A DNA stretch of 64,000 nucleotides from Coffea arabica (GCF_036785885.1 NC_092320.1:20399557-20463556), one strand, 5' to 3'. Shown: positions 43,863 to 56,151, counted from the first letter of the stretch. Translations and numbers: made by a program. Notes: generated by a model not told the origin, from the letters alone.

Positions 43863-46800
43863 TGTGAGGCCCCAGTCCGTTCGTAAGCTGATATGAGGGT
43901 TATTCGTTAATCGGTGGGGTGGAATTCAGCTTTTAAGGCTAAGGAGAAAAACCCGAGGAATCTCGGTTAAGGTTGAAAACCCTAGTTTATTTTATTAGAA
44001 AGTTTAAGTGGGGTTTTTTTTTATCGCCCGCCTTTTCTACATTTTTTCTTTATTAGAACTTTCCCCAGATAATTCTTATGAGTAAATATAGGTTTTAGAT
44101 GATTTTTCTAGTCTCGATTAGTTTTTGAGAAATTAAGGATATATAACGGACGTGGGACCCGCTAGTGCGAAAAGTTCGGAAAAATTCGGCCAATTAGGTT
44201 GAGTTCCGGACATTGGGTGAAATTTATCGGGTGTTAAGAGATAAGTAGAGGTTGTGATGTGATTGATGTGAGAGAGAAAAAGGATAGAGATGCTTTAAAT
44301 GGAGTGACAAGTGTCACTATCTCATTGGTTGGACTTGTTGGACAACTATTCACCTTTTTGACTTTTTACCATTTAGTTAAAATATCTCAAAAAACTACCA
44401 AAAATTCACTCTTTCCTCCTCCCTCTTGGTCGGCCATCTTGAGTAAAGAAGAAAGAAAACTCTTCCAATTTCTAGCTTCCATCTAGCTCAAATCTTCCAA
44501 AACAATCACATAAACTTGTTTCTACTCCATAAAATCTCTTCATTAGGTGTTATTTAGTAGTTTGGTGAAGTGTTTGGAGAAACTAAGGTGTCAAGCAACT
44601 CTCTCTCTCTTGTTTTACTAGGTGAGTAGTGAATGAACCTTCTCCTTCATCTAATGAAGCTTAATTGATGCCTAATGATAGTTAAAGTGATGAATTTTGT
44701 GGTTATTTCTTGCTTTTGGATGAATTGATGAAGTTTTCAATTTATTGGTGATTTTTCTGGTTTAATATGATCATGATGGTGTAGCTATCTATGATAATTG
44801 GAAATGATGTTTAATAACTCTAGTAGGTGTAAATGATTGATAATTGCAAGCAATTCTTGGTTTGGAAGAAAATTTGGAAGACTAGGGTTTCATATCCCTC
44901 ATTTCTGTCCGGTTTTGTATCTCATGGTTAGAGGCCGAATTGGCCTTGGGTTAAAACATGAAATTTGTAGGTATTGATGTGTTTGAGGTGCCTGTAAAAT
45001 TTCAGATCAATCGGAGTAGTGTAGAATGAGAAAAGTCGAAATTACTATTGCTGTTCTGGATTCATCCGAATGTAAGAACTGCGTCTGAAATTGGTTGTTT
45101 TGGCTGAAATTTCTTTGGAATTGGATGTTGAGGTCTTCTGATGAAATGTAGCCCCTTAAGTTCTAAATATTCCTGTAAAATTTCAAGTCAAACGGAGTAG
45201 TGTATTCTGAGTTATAGACAGAACACTCAGGCCTGTTTTAGACATTAGTTTGTGTACGTTTTGAATTTCAGCTTCTGACCGTGGGTTTTCCGTTTTGATC
45301 CCATACGATCTGGGTGTCAACTCCTTCATACGAAATATAGATCTTGGTCTCAGCTTCGAAATGGTATAAAGTGCGTCAAAATCCGAGTTCCGTAGCTTCG
45401 GTTATGACCAAAACAAGATTGATCGTCAGAACTGCCTTGTATCTGGACAGTTCTGACGGGTACTTTGGCACTCAATTTTCGTTCTATTCTGAGTAGATTC
45501 AGGTCTTGGCCAAAACATCAAAGTTTTAGCCTTATGTCTCAGCTTTCTAATGCCCTTGGAATTTCGGGATTTGGACTTGTGAGCTGGAAGTTATGGTCCA
45601 GTAAACAGACCCTATCTGTCATTCAAAATGCAAACTTCTGGTACCGTTTTCCATGATTTTGACTTGTGTTGATTCGGATCTAGTTTAAGGTGTCTTCATG
45701 AGAATTGTAGGCCTTCCTCATATCTTCGAAACGGTGTCTCGCTCACCTTGATCCGATATTCCTAGCCTAACTTTTGATCAAAACGGTTTGAGATGGCCGA
45801 TTTGGCTGTTTCCGTTTGCCGTTCCGCGCGAGCGCGTGTGCCGATTTTTGCCGTTTTGCTTGTTTTGGATCTGTTTGTAGCCGTTTGTGATATAATGTGA
45901 TAAAATCTTCTATTTCAGACAGTGGTGAGCTAGGCGGAACCGGTGGGGCCCACTACTAGCGAACACGCGCGAAGCGATTTTGCTTTAGTACTACTTTTGG
46001 TATTTTGAGTAAGTATTCAGGCCGCTCTTGTGTGTTCGTTGCTTATGTGTTTCGATTTGTATGAAGAGGGTACCTAGGCCAGGGTGTACTTTATCGCACT
46101 CGACCTAAACCCTAATTTGCGCACATATCTGTACATGGCTTATGTATATAAGCAATTTTGGAACTAAAACCCTTGAGCTTGTGGCTCAGGGTAACTTTTG
46201 AATAATTTTGTGAAATTTGTGAGTTTGGGGCTGATCTCAATACCTCGAGGGACTATTCGAGCCGGTTAGGGTTTGGTCGAAATCAGTCCAACTTGGATTG
46301 AGATCACCAAGTTTGTGAATCCGGTTCACCGAGTTATGAACCAAGTTTGTGACCCGAGCTTGTGAGTCAAGCTCAAGTTTGTGATTTCGTTCGTCCGGGC
46401 AAGTTTGTGAGGTGACTGGCTAGTGAGGGTGATAAGGTGTCCGGTGGGTGTACAAGTGAAATTCTACGGACCTTATTTATGGTCGACGGAGTGTCGACAG
46501 GAGATCACGCATGACAAATGACTTGGCTTTGGAGCCATATGTATCCTTATCATGTGATGTTAATTTTCTGCTTTTGCTTTACTCCTACTGTGTAAATGTG
46601 GTTACGTGAAATTTACATTTTTACCCCTGTTTACTTACTAAGCTTCTAGCTTACCCCGTTTCCTTTATTTTCCTTAGCAGGGGACGACGCGGGGAACTTT
46701 GGGACTCTGCCGTTAGTATAGTTAGGTCTCGTTTGTAATAGTTGGACAGTTAGGATGTTTGTTTTTGTTTTGGTGGTTTGTATAAGGACCCTCCTTAGGG

Positions 46801-47018
46801 TCTACCTTCTACTGGTTGTGGTTATAGTATATTAGAGAGGTTTGACTTGATGCTTTTGAAGATGTAAATAGAACTTTTGATGGTTGTATATATTATAAAC
46901 AGTTCTCTTTTAGTTTAATATCGTTTTATTAGTTTTGTGTTTCGAGTCCTGGCGCGAGCTAGGCAGGCGTCCCGCCGATACCCTAGGGTTCGCCTTTGGG
47001 AGAAGCGGGGGCGTCACA
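43863..47018 (+). mobile_element. Tekay/Del-type solo LTR (3.16 kb) inside A's 5' LTR
   Basis: Begins TGTGAGGCCCC and ends GGGGGCGTCACA, with perfect target duplication TACCT (43858-43862 and 47019-47023). The LTR of A reads straight across when it is removed. No coding domain, primer site or second copy is present, so it is a solo LTR. The length of about 3 kb and the TGTGAGGCCC/GCGTCACA ends are typical of plant Tekay/Del chromoviruses; family and plus orientation are inferred. It is the youngest layer of the nest. Confidence 0.9.
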
Positions 47019-47392
47019 TACCTAGTCTGCGGTCCTACCACAATTAGGAAGCAAGCAAAAGATTACAAGGAAAAAGCTTCTCCTCGTGTGTTTCTCTCAA
47101 GAGCCCAATTGAAGAAAAGCCTTTGCTTCTTCGTGGTCCCCGCTGATGTCCCTCTTGAAAGCCAAAGGAGATTACTAATGCTCTCTCCCGTAGGACTTGA
47201 GCCAATGAAGTACACAAGGTGGGCCCTTAGCCCAATTGTCTTTTGTTCCTTTTCTTTTTGATAGTTTTCTGCTCCATCCCTGGAATTAGACCCAAGTACC
47301 AAATATAAGTAGATATCAGCAATTAACACAATATTTGATAGGTATAACAGGGGAAATGAGTAATAAAATTACTATCAAATACTGCCCTATCA
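47019..47392 (-). repeat. Element A 5' LTR, second piece
   Basis: Resumes cctagtctgcggtcctacc and ends ACTGCCCTATCA, followed by the target duplication agctc (47393-47397). Confidence 0.92.
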
Positions 47393-47397
47393 AGCTC

Positions 47398-48434
47398 TGC
47401 GGCTGCTAATGGCTCTCAAGGGCAGCACTCGATGGCGGTGGATGGCGTGAGCTGGTGGTGAGCGAGGAAGAAGAGAGAGTGCGAGGAGTGAGATGGAGAG
47501 GTTGGCGGCGCTGGAGGAGCGGCAGACTGGAGGTGTAACGTGCAAAGTGGAGGTGAGAGGTGGTGAAGGAGGCGGCGGTTGCCGCTAGCGGCACGCGGTG
47601 CTACACGCTCGGGGCCGTGCGAGGTTGGAGAGGGATGGGAAGGTTGGCGGCATGCAGCTGGGAGAAGAGATCAGAGAAGAGGGAGCTCGGGACGGCGGCG
47701 GCGTGCGATGGAGTAGTGGCGGCCGAAGAAGAAAAGAAGGAAAAAGAGGAACAAGGCAACGGGAAAGAAGAGAAAGAAAGAAAGAAAAGAAAGAAAGAAA
47801 GAAAAAGAAAAAAGAAAAAAAATAGTTTTTGGATTTTTTTCTTCTCTTTTTTTTCTGATTGCAAACTCAAATTTCAAAATTCGAATTGTGAAAACCAAAA
47901 CTGAAGGTGTAAAATGGAAAATGTTTTTATTTTGATATTTTTTTTTAGGAAATTGAAATTCCAAAATTTGAATTTTTTTTTTGAAAAGAAAAACAAAGCT
48001 GAAAGTTCAAAAAGGAAAATAATTTGTATTTTTTTAATTTTTTTTTGGTATTTTTTTATTTTTGGGTTGTCAAATACAGCATGGGTACGCCAAGATTATA
48101 AAACGTCCACTGACCTCAGGAGTCACTGACATAGCGTAGGCACGCCAAGATTGCATTTCCTGCCAATGTCGCGAGATGATAAGATTTGACCAATATGGCG
48201 CGGACACGCCAAAATTGGTAAACGTCTACTGATCTCAGGAATCACTAACATAAGGCATGCCAAGATTGCCCTTCCTGGTCATAGTAAAGGAAAATATCAA
48301 GACCGACTACTATCCAAATGAGAAACAACAAAACGAAAGAATTGAACAATAAAAAATAATAAAACCAATATTTGGATTGCCTCCCAAAAAGAGTCTTTCT
48401 TTAATGTCTTTGGCTAGACGTTGAACACCACTCT
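47398..48434. other. Element B non-coding block beyond A
   Basis: GC-rich segment (47398-47715), plus-strand polypurine run (47716-47825), T-rich part, then four copies of the GCGTGGGCACGCCAAGATT-like motif (48079, 48134, 48198, 48254). Same block order as A's 35665-37200. Open frames here are low-complexity. The RT to integrase region present in A is absent. Confidence 0.7.
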
Positions 48435-50913
48435 TCAATCTGGATGTAATTCAATTTTTCTTGTAATCGGTGGTCCTCCTCCAGGATCCAAATAGCTATT
48501 GAGTGCAACCTTCTTTCTAAATTTTCTATTCATTTTCACCTCATAAATTGCTTTCATCCTCTGATATTTGTTCGCAGGAACTTTGAATTTATCCCTAAAA
48601 CCAAACTCAGAAATTTCTTGCATAGAGGAATTAGTAGCATGAATAGCAAACACAGAATGAGAGTTAACAGGATGTTTTATTGTATTAAAAATATTGAAAT
48701 GGACTATTTCTCCATCGAATTCCATTGTGAGAGTACCCATACTAACATCAATCTTCGGTTGGCCAGTACTCAAGAATGGTTTTCTTAATATAATGGGTGA
48801 TTGATTCGGGGCACTTTCATCATCCATGTAAAGCACATAAAAATCAGTAGGAAAAATTAATCCATCTACTTGCACTAAAACATCCTCAATTACTATATCC
48901 GGATAAGTAAATGTACGATCAGTCAATTGAATTATTATCTCTGTTTCTTTTAAAGGTCCTAAATTTAGGGAATCATAGACTGATTTAGGCATCATATTAA
49001 TAGAAACCCCTAAATCTAGCATGATATTTTTTATATATTGGAACGTCCAATCTTATAGGGGATAGTAAATATATCTAGATCTCCGCATTTAGGTGGTAGT
49101 TTCCTTTGTAAAATCGCTGAAACGTTCTCACCTACCACAATATGCTCATCCTTCCTCAATTTCTTCTTGTTGACGCACAAATTTTTTAAGAATTTAGCGT
49201 ATTTCGACACTTGTTTGATCGCGTCCAACAAAGGGATATTGATTGCCACCTTTCGAAACACCTCTAGAATCTCTTTTTCCTTATCTTGCTTTTTCGGTTT
49301 CTCCAACCTGTTAGGAAAAGGTGGTGGATTAGTCTTAACTGTAATGAATGGGTCCGGGAGTACCTTCGGATCCTTGTTGCTTCTGCCCTCCTCTTCAAAC
49401 TCTTTCTCAATTCGTTCCTCGTCCTTGTCCTTAAGAATCACGAGTTCGGGTCCTTGGATTTCCTTTCCACTCCTCAAGGTCATTGTGCTTACATTCTTCG
49501 GAATCAACTCAGGTTGAGATGGCAACTTCCCTTGAACTTGGGACTCCAAACGGTTGATCGTGATGGCCATTTGATTTATTTAAGTTTGCAATAATTGCAC
49601 TTGTCCCAATTGATTCCTCATGCTTTGCAGGTCTGAATCCGTCTTCTGTTGATTCGTAAGTAATTGCTTTATCATCTCTTCCGTGGACGGACTTGAGTTC
49701 GAAGGGGGTGGTGGTGGGCGAGGGTGGTACTGCTGCTGGTACCCTTGCTGCCTATTTGGTACGAATTTGGACTGCCTGTTCCCTCCATAACTGAGGTTGG
49801 GATGGTCTCTCCAACCAGGATTGTAGGTGCTTGAGTAAGGGTCGTACTGCTTTCTTGGCACGAGCGCGTGGCTAGCCATGTTCACCTGTTCTGTAGTTTC
49901 TTCCTGAATCAGTGGACACATCTCCGTAGAATGATCCACGGCTGTGCATACCCCACATACTTTGGCTTGTGAGGCACTTCCCACAGCTAGTTGTCGCACG
50001 AAAAACGTCAATTCGGAGAATTGATGTTGGATAAAGGATGTTTCTACCTCATTCACCTTACGAGTCGGGATATCCTCTCTTGAACCAAACTGTTATGAAT
50101 TTTCAGTCATCCCCTCAATCAACTCCCATGCTGCCCGAGGAGTCTTGTTCACTAACGCCCCTCCACTTGCAGTATCGATTATGCTCCTGTCCCTGAAGAG
50201 TAGCCCCTCATAGAAATATTAGATGAGCAGTTGCTCATTTATCTGATGTTGAGGGCATTTTATGCGCAACTTCTTAAACCTCTCCCAGTACTCATAGAGA
50301 AACTCGCCTGGGTGTTGTTTGATACCACATATCTCTTTCCTTAGGCTTGCAGCTTGAGACGCTAGAAAGTACTTGCCCAAGAATTTTTTTCTTCAACTGA
50401 TCCCACGTGGTGATACTACCTGGTGGTAGATAGTACAACCAGTCTTTCGTGGAATCTTTCAAGGAGAGAGGGAATGCCCTCATTTTTATCTGCTCTTCTG
50501 TGATTCGCGGGAATTTCATACTGTTGCACACGACATCAAACTCCTGCAAATGCTTATAAGGCTCCTTACCTGATAGACCATGGAAAGATGACAAAAGATG
50601 AATTAGACCAGATTTTAGTTCAAAGGGAGTGCTATCATTCAAATTTGGAAAAGTAATGCATAAAGGTTGCTGATTTAAATTAGGAAGCCAACTCCCTTAG
50701 TATTTGTACATTCGCCATGGTGACTTCCTCTTGGTCAGAATCACTTGAGTTATCACCACGCAAATTCATCAACTCAACCTCCGAATCAAGTCCTTGAGAT
50801 GCAACAGTAGACTGCTCCTCTCTGATCTGTCTAGTTTCTTTCCTCGTTCTACGCGCGGTCTTTTCTACTTCAGGATCGAAAATTAATTCACTTGTACGAG
50901 AAGAATGAGGCAT
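48435..50913 (-). pseudogene. Element B gag-protease, decayed
   Basis: Five collinear pieces match element A's gag-protease: MPHSSRTSELIFDPEVEK (50913), FELKSGLIHLLSSFHGLSG, the zinc knuckle CGVCTAVDHSTEMC (all four ligands kept, near 49950), the linker MTLRSGKEIQGPE, and the protease region MLDLGVSINMMPKSVYDSL (GA of DLGA changed to GV). Frameshifts separate the pieces; in-frame TAA codons occur near 50223 and 50093, where A has CAA or CAG codons for Gln. Coding ends at 48435 and runs directly into the region corresponding to the end of pol in A, so RT, RNase H and integrase were deleted. Confidence 0.87.
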
Positions 50914-50980
50914 AAACTAAAAAAATACCCAAAAATTAGAACAAAATTGAAATTAAAAAAAAGCAAATAATTGACGCCAG

Positions 50981-50998
50981 TCCCCGACAATGGCGCCA
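50981..50998 (-). promoter_or_regulatory. Element B primer-binding site, tRNA-Asp (two mismatches)
   Basis: Plus strand tccccgacaatggcgcca; relative to element A two positions changed (g to a, c to t), both transitions. Lies five bases from the 5' LTR. Confidence 0.88.
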
Positions 50999-51003
50999 AA
51001 AAT

Positions 51004-51338
51004 TGACAGGTACCAAACCTATGCAATAATAATTACCTACTCAAAAAAATACAAATTTGTATATAGCGGTGAGTAGGGTCGAATCCACAAGGATTAGGGG
51101 TAATTCGTTTCTTTTCAAGTTCGGGACGCGGGAGAGTTTTTATAAAAGTCTCCCATGTGTGAATTAATTTGCTCCAGAAAGTCCCTCCTTTTTTATAGTT
51201 TTCTACTCCATTTCTTTGAAATTAAATCCAAATACCATATATAACCAAATATAAGTAGATATTAATAATTAAAATAATGTTTGGCAGGGGCAAAGGGGGA
51301 AATTAACAATAAAATTACTAACAATTAACACCCTATCA
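51004..51338 (-). repeat. Element B 5' LTR
   Basis: TGACAGGTACCAAACC to ACACCCTATCA, same length as the 3' LTR. Confidence 0.9.
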
Positions 51339-51343
51339 ATTCA

Positions 51344-51773
51344 CTCAATTAATCATCGATGCAATGATAATTTCATTTATTCACTGATAAACAAGTTATA
51401 ACTGCCAAACATGCGATAACAATCAACTTCTTCTTACTGTATTGGTGATCAAGGTATAACCGTTAATCACTTTCCTAATCAAGAAATAACCTTAGGCACA
51501 AACATAAAATTCAATTTTCCAATTACTTTAAGAATTAAAGAAACCCTGTTCTAACCAAATAACACGCTATGAGGGTTATTTTAAGTTAGCCCATATGTTC
51601 TTCTGACACAAATCCAATCATGTTAGTCACCACTAATTTAAAGTAATTAAATAATTATGGATTTAACTGCTCTAACTGATTTTAGGTTATTAGATTAAAT
51701 TAAATATTGAGTGTCCTTAATATTCAAATAAAATAATAACCATAAGACATTAAATCAGAGAACATAAATTGCA
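51344..51773 (-). repeat. Element C LTR, right piece
   Basis: Continues 27490-27766 across element B: ctcaattaatcatcgatgca, aacaagttataactgcc, gttaatcac, aacacgctatgagggttatt all match element A's LTR in order. The right end is not recognisable; a direct repeat belonging to element D takes over near 51774. Confidence 0.65.
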
Positions 51774-53046
51774 GATTTATTATAAAATAAAGAGAGTACA
51801 AAACCTAAGAAATAATTCCAAGGCCAAAAAGGCACCGAAAACTAAAAACACAAAAAAGTTTAAATAGCATAAAATATTTAACAGTCCAAAGGCCCATTAA
51901 TTTGCTCTTTTGGTTTGATGCTTAATTAAAATTCCTCTCAAATTACGGTGTAGGTCTCCTAAAACTCTTTTGGACTGGTGCATATATATGACACTTGGAC
52001 TGATACCCTTAGTACATTTAAACTCATTTAACCTCTACTATATTCATAACCACCATGAGAAAAGACTTCTATGTAAAATTTTCGATGTAGGATATAAAGA
52101 CAAACTCATTAAATCTCTACCTTGACGTGTATCCAATATCGACAAATAGCAGACAAATAACAAACAAACTTCACCTTCTCCAGAAAAAATTTAACGGATT
52201 CCAACGAACCATGATAGTCCAAACAAATCCCAACAAGCCACCAACAAACCAATATGAAAAAGGGTCAACAAGTCCCGAGGAGTCAAAACTCATAAAAAAT
52301 TCAATATATCCCAACGGGTTAAAATAGCAAATATAGTAATCTTGCTCCACCTTCTTCACGAAACTCTCAACGAATTCCAACGGGCCAAAATAGCTCTTCT
52401 TTAAACCATAACTAAACTCCAACAAAAATTTTTCTTCACTCTATGTAGCGCTAAATCAATATCCCAGAATTGATAGTCTATTATTATCATCAAGAACCCA
52501 AAATCTGAAACTTTGATACCAATTTGTTAGATTTGGTATCAGAAAATTGATCAACAAGAACAATAGAGTTCTTGGCAACCTAATAAAGACAATAACAAAT
52601 CAAATAAAATAAACAGAAAGATACAAAATTTTACGTAATTAGGCCTAATTGATCTACATCCATAGGTGAAGGGGTTGCAGATTTACTATAATAGAAAAAG
52701 AGTACAAAACCTAGAAAATAATTCCAATGCCAAAAAGGTACCTAAAATTGAAAACATAAAAGAGTCTAAATAGCATAAAATAACACTTGCATATTAAATA
52801 GCATAAAATACTTAACCATCCAAAAGCCTACTAACTTGCTTTTTTGATTTGATGTTTAACCAAAACTCCTCTCAAATTGGAACATGGGCCCCCTAAAACT
52901 TTCTTGAATTGGTACATACGACACTTGGATTAGTGCCCTTAGCATATTTAATCTCATTTAAATCCACTATATTTATAACCACCACAAAAAGAGACTTTTT
53001 TTTTTTTATAAAATTCTCGATATGGGTTACAAAGACAAACTCAACA
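51774..53046 (-). mobile_element. Element D: truncated TRIM-like LTR element
   Basis: Two direct repeats in the same orientation: about 51774-52110 (truncated at its left end) and 52525-53046 (full, TGTTAGATTTGG to AACTCAACA). Directly left of the full copy, ctgaaactttgataccaa is the inverse of a decayed tRNA-Met primer site, so the element reads leftward. The 415-bp interior has no coding domain but repeats wording such as attccaacgggccaaaatag. Short LTRs, no genes and a tRNA-Met site fit a TRIM. The divergence of the repeats shows it is old. Confidence 0.6.
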
Positions 53047-53445
53047 ATCTATTCCATTCTTAAAATAGCATACTTCCAACTAATTTACTTATTTTTGGTT
53101 GTCTCAGTAGATAATTAAGTGGTCTACTATGTGCGCAATTCGTGTAATGGTTATATTTTTGGTTGAGTTGCCCACAAGTTAGTGTGGATGTGACAAGGCT
53201 TCCTCTTTCATTGACGGCAACTTGCCAAATCTAAATTGTTTGAACACACACTTTTCAAGAATAACCCAAATTAATTACATAGAGTAATTTAATAAAAATG
53301 AAAAAAATGGTGTTTTGAGATTCACTTGCCAATGAATTCTAAAATGGTTGAATTGTCATCAAATATATATGGAATTGTTAAAAACGAAGTTTTAGCACCT
53401 CGAAGATGTTGGGGCAAAGTAGTAGTGGGGGAAGTTCAGAGTGAA
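53047..53445. other. Duplicated segment (53046-53232) and flank
   Basis: Matches 25487-25690 in the same orientation; see findings. No gene seen. Confidence 0.5.
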
Positions 53446-53572
53446 GACAATATATTTTAAATTCTTGAACCAGAGCAGTCTTCCTCGTTATTCAGATGCT
53501 CATTCAAAGGCAATACAAAAGGTGATGGATATCTCAGGCTTAGCACATCATCACATTGCAAGTCACTTGCAG
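53446..53572 (+). pseudogene. GARP (MYB-like) DNA-binding domain exon fragment
   Basis: The frame reads SDAHSKAIQKVMDISGLAHHHIASHLQ and then a gt donor at 53573. This aligns with the end of the GARP domain of type-B response regulators and related plant factors (pattern KAVPKKILELMNV.GLTREHVASHLQ), and the splice position directly after SHLQ is the usual one in those genes. The first GARP helix and the next exon (beginning KYR or KFR) were not found, and key residues differ (LAHHH for LTREH). It is probably a remnant. Confidence 0.5.
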
Positions 53573-55784
53573 GTACTAATCTTGATCAGCCAATGAAAAT
53601 GCTCACATTTCTTATTGTTTCATTCATTACTTTTCTTTAATTTTAAAATTCTTTTGGTTTTTGAATTCCTGAGTTAATTTCCTATATTTTTTTTCAGCTT
53701 GAATTCACAAGTTGATTAACTAATGTAGCTGCAAATGCTAGAAAAAGAAGATTTTCTGTTTATTTTGGTTTATCTTTAAATTTTTTTTATATTATCATTG
53801 ATTTTTGTTTATTTGTCAGGAGTTCCCATGTTTAACTTGCTGAATGACACCAATAATAATAATAAGAAGAAGAAGAAGAAACCTTTTATGGCTCAACTTT
53901 GATAAGATTTGTTACTTGAGAAATATTTGAACTGTAGCAAATTAAATGTAGTCGCCAGTCGAGCTTAAGTAAATTTTATATGCCAACAATGTTTGGATAA
54001 TACATTGTTGTTCATATCCTGAATTAGCCTCAAATTTTCATTTGTTTGAAGTTCACATTAATTATTTGGTGGCTTTCCAATTCCAATATTCCTGTCTCCG
54101 AAATTTTTCTTTCCTTTTGATAAATTCTCCTACATTTTTCTCTTCTTTTACTTTGTCTTGCTATTTTAGCTTTAGATATTTTAACTCGGACTCACATACA
54201 GGAAAGATGCAACTGAATTTTGAAGACAAATTTTGTTCATTATCATCCCAAGCTTGAACATGAAGATGGGTGACAAAGTGCAAGTTAAAATAGCAAATTT
54301 TTCAATTTGTTCAAAGAGGTAACATTGGCATATTCTAACCGCACTAGGGCTATTTATCAGCAGCTTGAGTGTCATTAATTGGTTAGTTGATTTAAAAGAT
54401 CACGAGTGATTGGTGATTGGTGTTCAGTCCAAGTCACAAAGTAATTTTGAACAATTTCATTTCTCTTATTCTATGTTGGTTATTCGACTAGTCTTCTTTC
54501 CATTGTATTAAAGAGAACTTCTCTGCATTACATTTCAATAAAATTAATTTAAAAATTACTTTCAAAATTCGACACCGTTCATAATATATTTCATTACTGG
54601 TGTTAGTTATACAAAAAAATTCATATGAAATTGACCAAGTTTTACCGTCTAAGTTTTTGAATTCGTTTTCAACATTTTACGATTGATGCTTGCTAAATTA
54701 AGTGCTTAATCACTTACTCTACGTATTCAATCCTTCCTGTTGCATTTGCAGCTGCAGAAGAGAATTGTCAAAATGAAAAATTGAGGAATAAAAAAGAATG
54801 ATCTCCTAGCAAATTTAGTCATCACAACCGAGAGATAATTGAGTGTTATTCAGTCTAATTTCGCTTAAAAAGTATGAGATCTTCAATGTCCATGCACCAT
54901 GTATATCAACCATATACAGATCATGTCACCATCACCAGCACATATTTTGCCCGTGGCATCATTGGAGTCATTTGTTTATACCATGATCGTGCATTCACAA
55001 CTTGACCAATATGATCAGACTCTTCTTCTTTTATCCATGATTATGTTATCATCCATTGCATAGGAGAATGTCCTAAATCGAATTATAAAATTTTGAAAAT
55101 TTGGCAAGATGTGCTACCAGCATAAAACTCAAGTGTCGATGTAAGATCTTAAAAAGCCACAGTAATCACTACATATTCCTTATAAACTGATTTTTGCTTC
55201 AAGGGTTATTCTTGCTCTTAGGGATATGTGTCATAAATTAGGTCTGATTGTCATAAACGAACTCTTGTGGATTTATGTCATAAACTTCATATTGTAGGCC
55301 AATATCTTAAAGAAAATTCTTGTTTAGATCAAGATCGTAAGAAACTAAAAGTCGAGAGTAAAGGAAAGTGTTAGACCGATTGTCTAATTTGTCCACTAGA
55401 GAGTCCCAAAAGAAAAAGCGGAGGGGGTGCAAAAGTAGATTTAACAAATGTAGAACATGTGTTTAAAAGAGAAAGAGAAATAGGATTAAATTTTTCTAGT
55501 TCAATTGTAATTTCATAGAGATAATCTAATTTAATTGAAACAGCCCTTCGAATTGAAGGGGAAGGATCTATGGTAGGATATTGGGTTGACATATGAGCCT
55601 TTCATGGCTCATATAAATACATACTCCAATAGTATCAAACCTAGTCTTCAAGTGCATAGCTCAACTAGTTTACTCTTACACCTTGTACATATATTGATAA
55701 ATTGCCACAGAAGCATAAAATTCAGATAATCCCACCTGAAATTTCCACAAATTATGATGACGCAGTAGCTGAAATAGCCAAAAC
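53573..55784. other. Intergenic, no gene seen
   Basis: AT-rich. Contains a short (aat)n(aag)n run near 53850-53880. No domain recognised on either strand. Confidence 0.45.
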
Positions 55785-56151
55785 TAGGGCTGCAAATGAA
55801 TCAAACCGATCGCGAACTGCTTGAGTCTAAACTCGACTCGAGTTCAATCAACATCGAGTTCGAGCTAACGAAGTCGAATTCAAGGTCAAAAATATTAAAT
55901 TTGTTAGTTCGTGAGTCGGCTTGAACTTGATTATATATATATATATTTTTTTTTTATTTTAATAGTAAAATTATATATATATTCCTAATATTTTATTACT
56001 TATTAAGAAAAATTATTATTTTATTTATTTTTTAAAAATAAAATAATTATTTTTTTTAAGCTCAAACTCGAGTTTGACATTTTGAGCTCGAGCTCAATTT
56101 TGAACTTTGTAAAATTATGTTGAACTTCGACTCGATTTGTTTACACCCCTA
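55785..56151. mobile_element. hAT-type MITE (367 bp)
   Basis: Begins TAGGGCTGCAAATGAATC and ends with the inverse of TAGGGGTGTAAACAAATCGA. The interior is rich in ctcgag/tcgagttc words, and the centre is AT-rich. Flanks gccaaaac and atcaagac match at only 5 of 8, as expected of an old 8-bp duplication. No coding. Confidence 0.72.

Larger units (their letters stand above)
31789..47392 (-). mobile_element. Element A: near-complete Athila-like LTR retrotransposon, inserted in B
   Basis: LTRs at 31789-33318 (1530 bp) and 42703-47392 (1529 bp after removing the Tekay insertion), about 98% identical by eye. Perfect target duplication AGCTC (31784-31788 and 47393-47397). It reads leftward: 5' LTR, tRNA-Asp primer site, gag, protease, RT, RNase H, integrase, long non-coding block, ATHILA-type ORF, polypurine tract, 3' LTR. 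Coding parts carry a few single-base lesions, so it is not autonomous as read. Confidence 0.95.
27767..51338 (-). mobile_element. Element B: Athila-like LTR retrotransposon lacking RT and integrase, split by A
   Basis: LTRs of 335 bp at 27767-28101 and 51004-51338, roughly 90% identical by eye, bounded by target duplication ATTCA. A tRNA-Asp primer site (two mismatches) lies inside the right LTR and a polypurine tract inside the left one, so it reads leftward. It holds a decayed gag-protease region and a decayed ATHILA-type ORF, but the whole RT, RNase H and integrase block found in A is missing. Element A interrupts it at 31788/47393. Without A it would be about 8 kb. Confidence 0.9.

Noticed and set aside
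45465..45656. Open frame inside the Tekay-type solo LTR
   Set aside because: No domain; within an LTR.
47406..47964. Lys/Glu-rich and Phe/Ser-rich open frames in element B
   Set aside because: Produced by the polypurine run and GC-rich block; counterparts in A are not conserved as protein.
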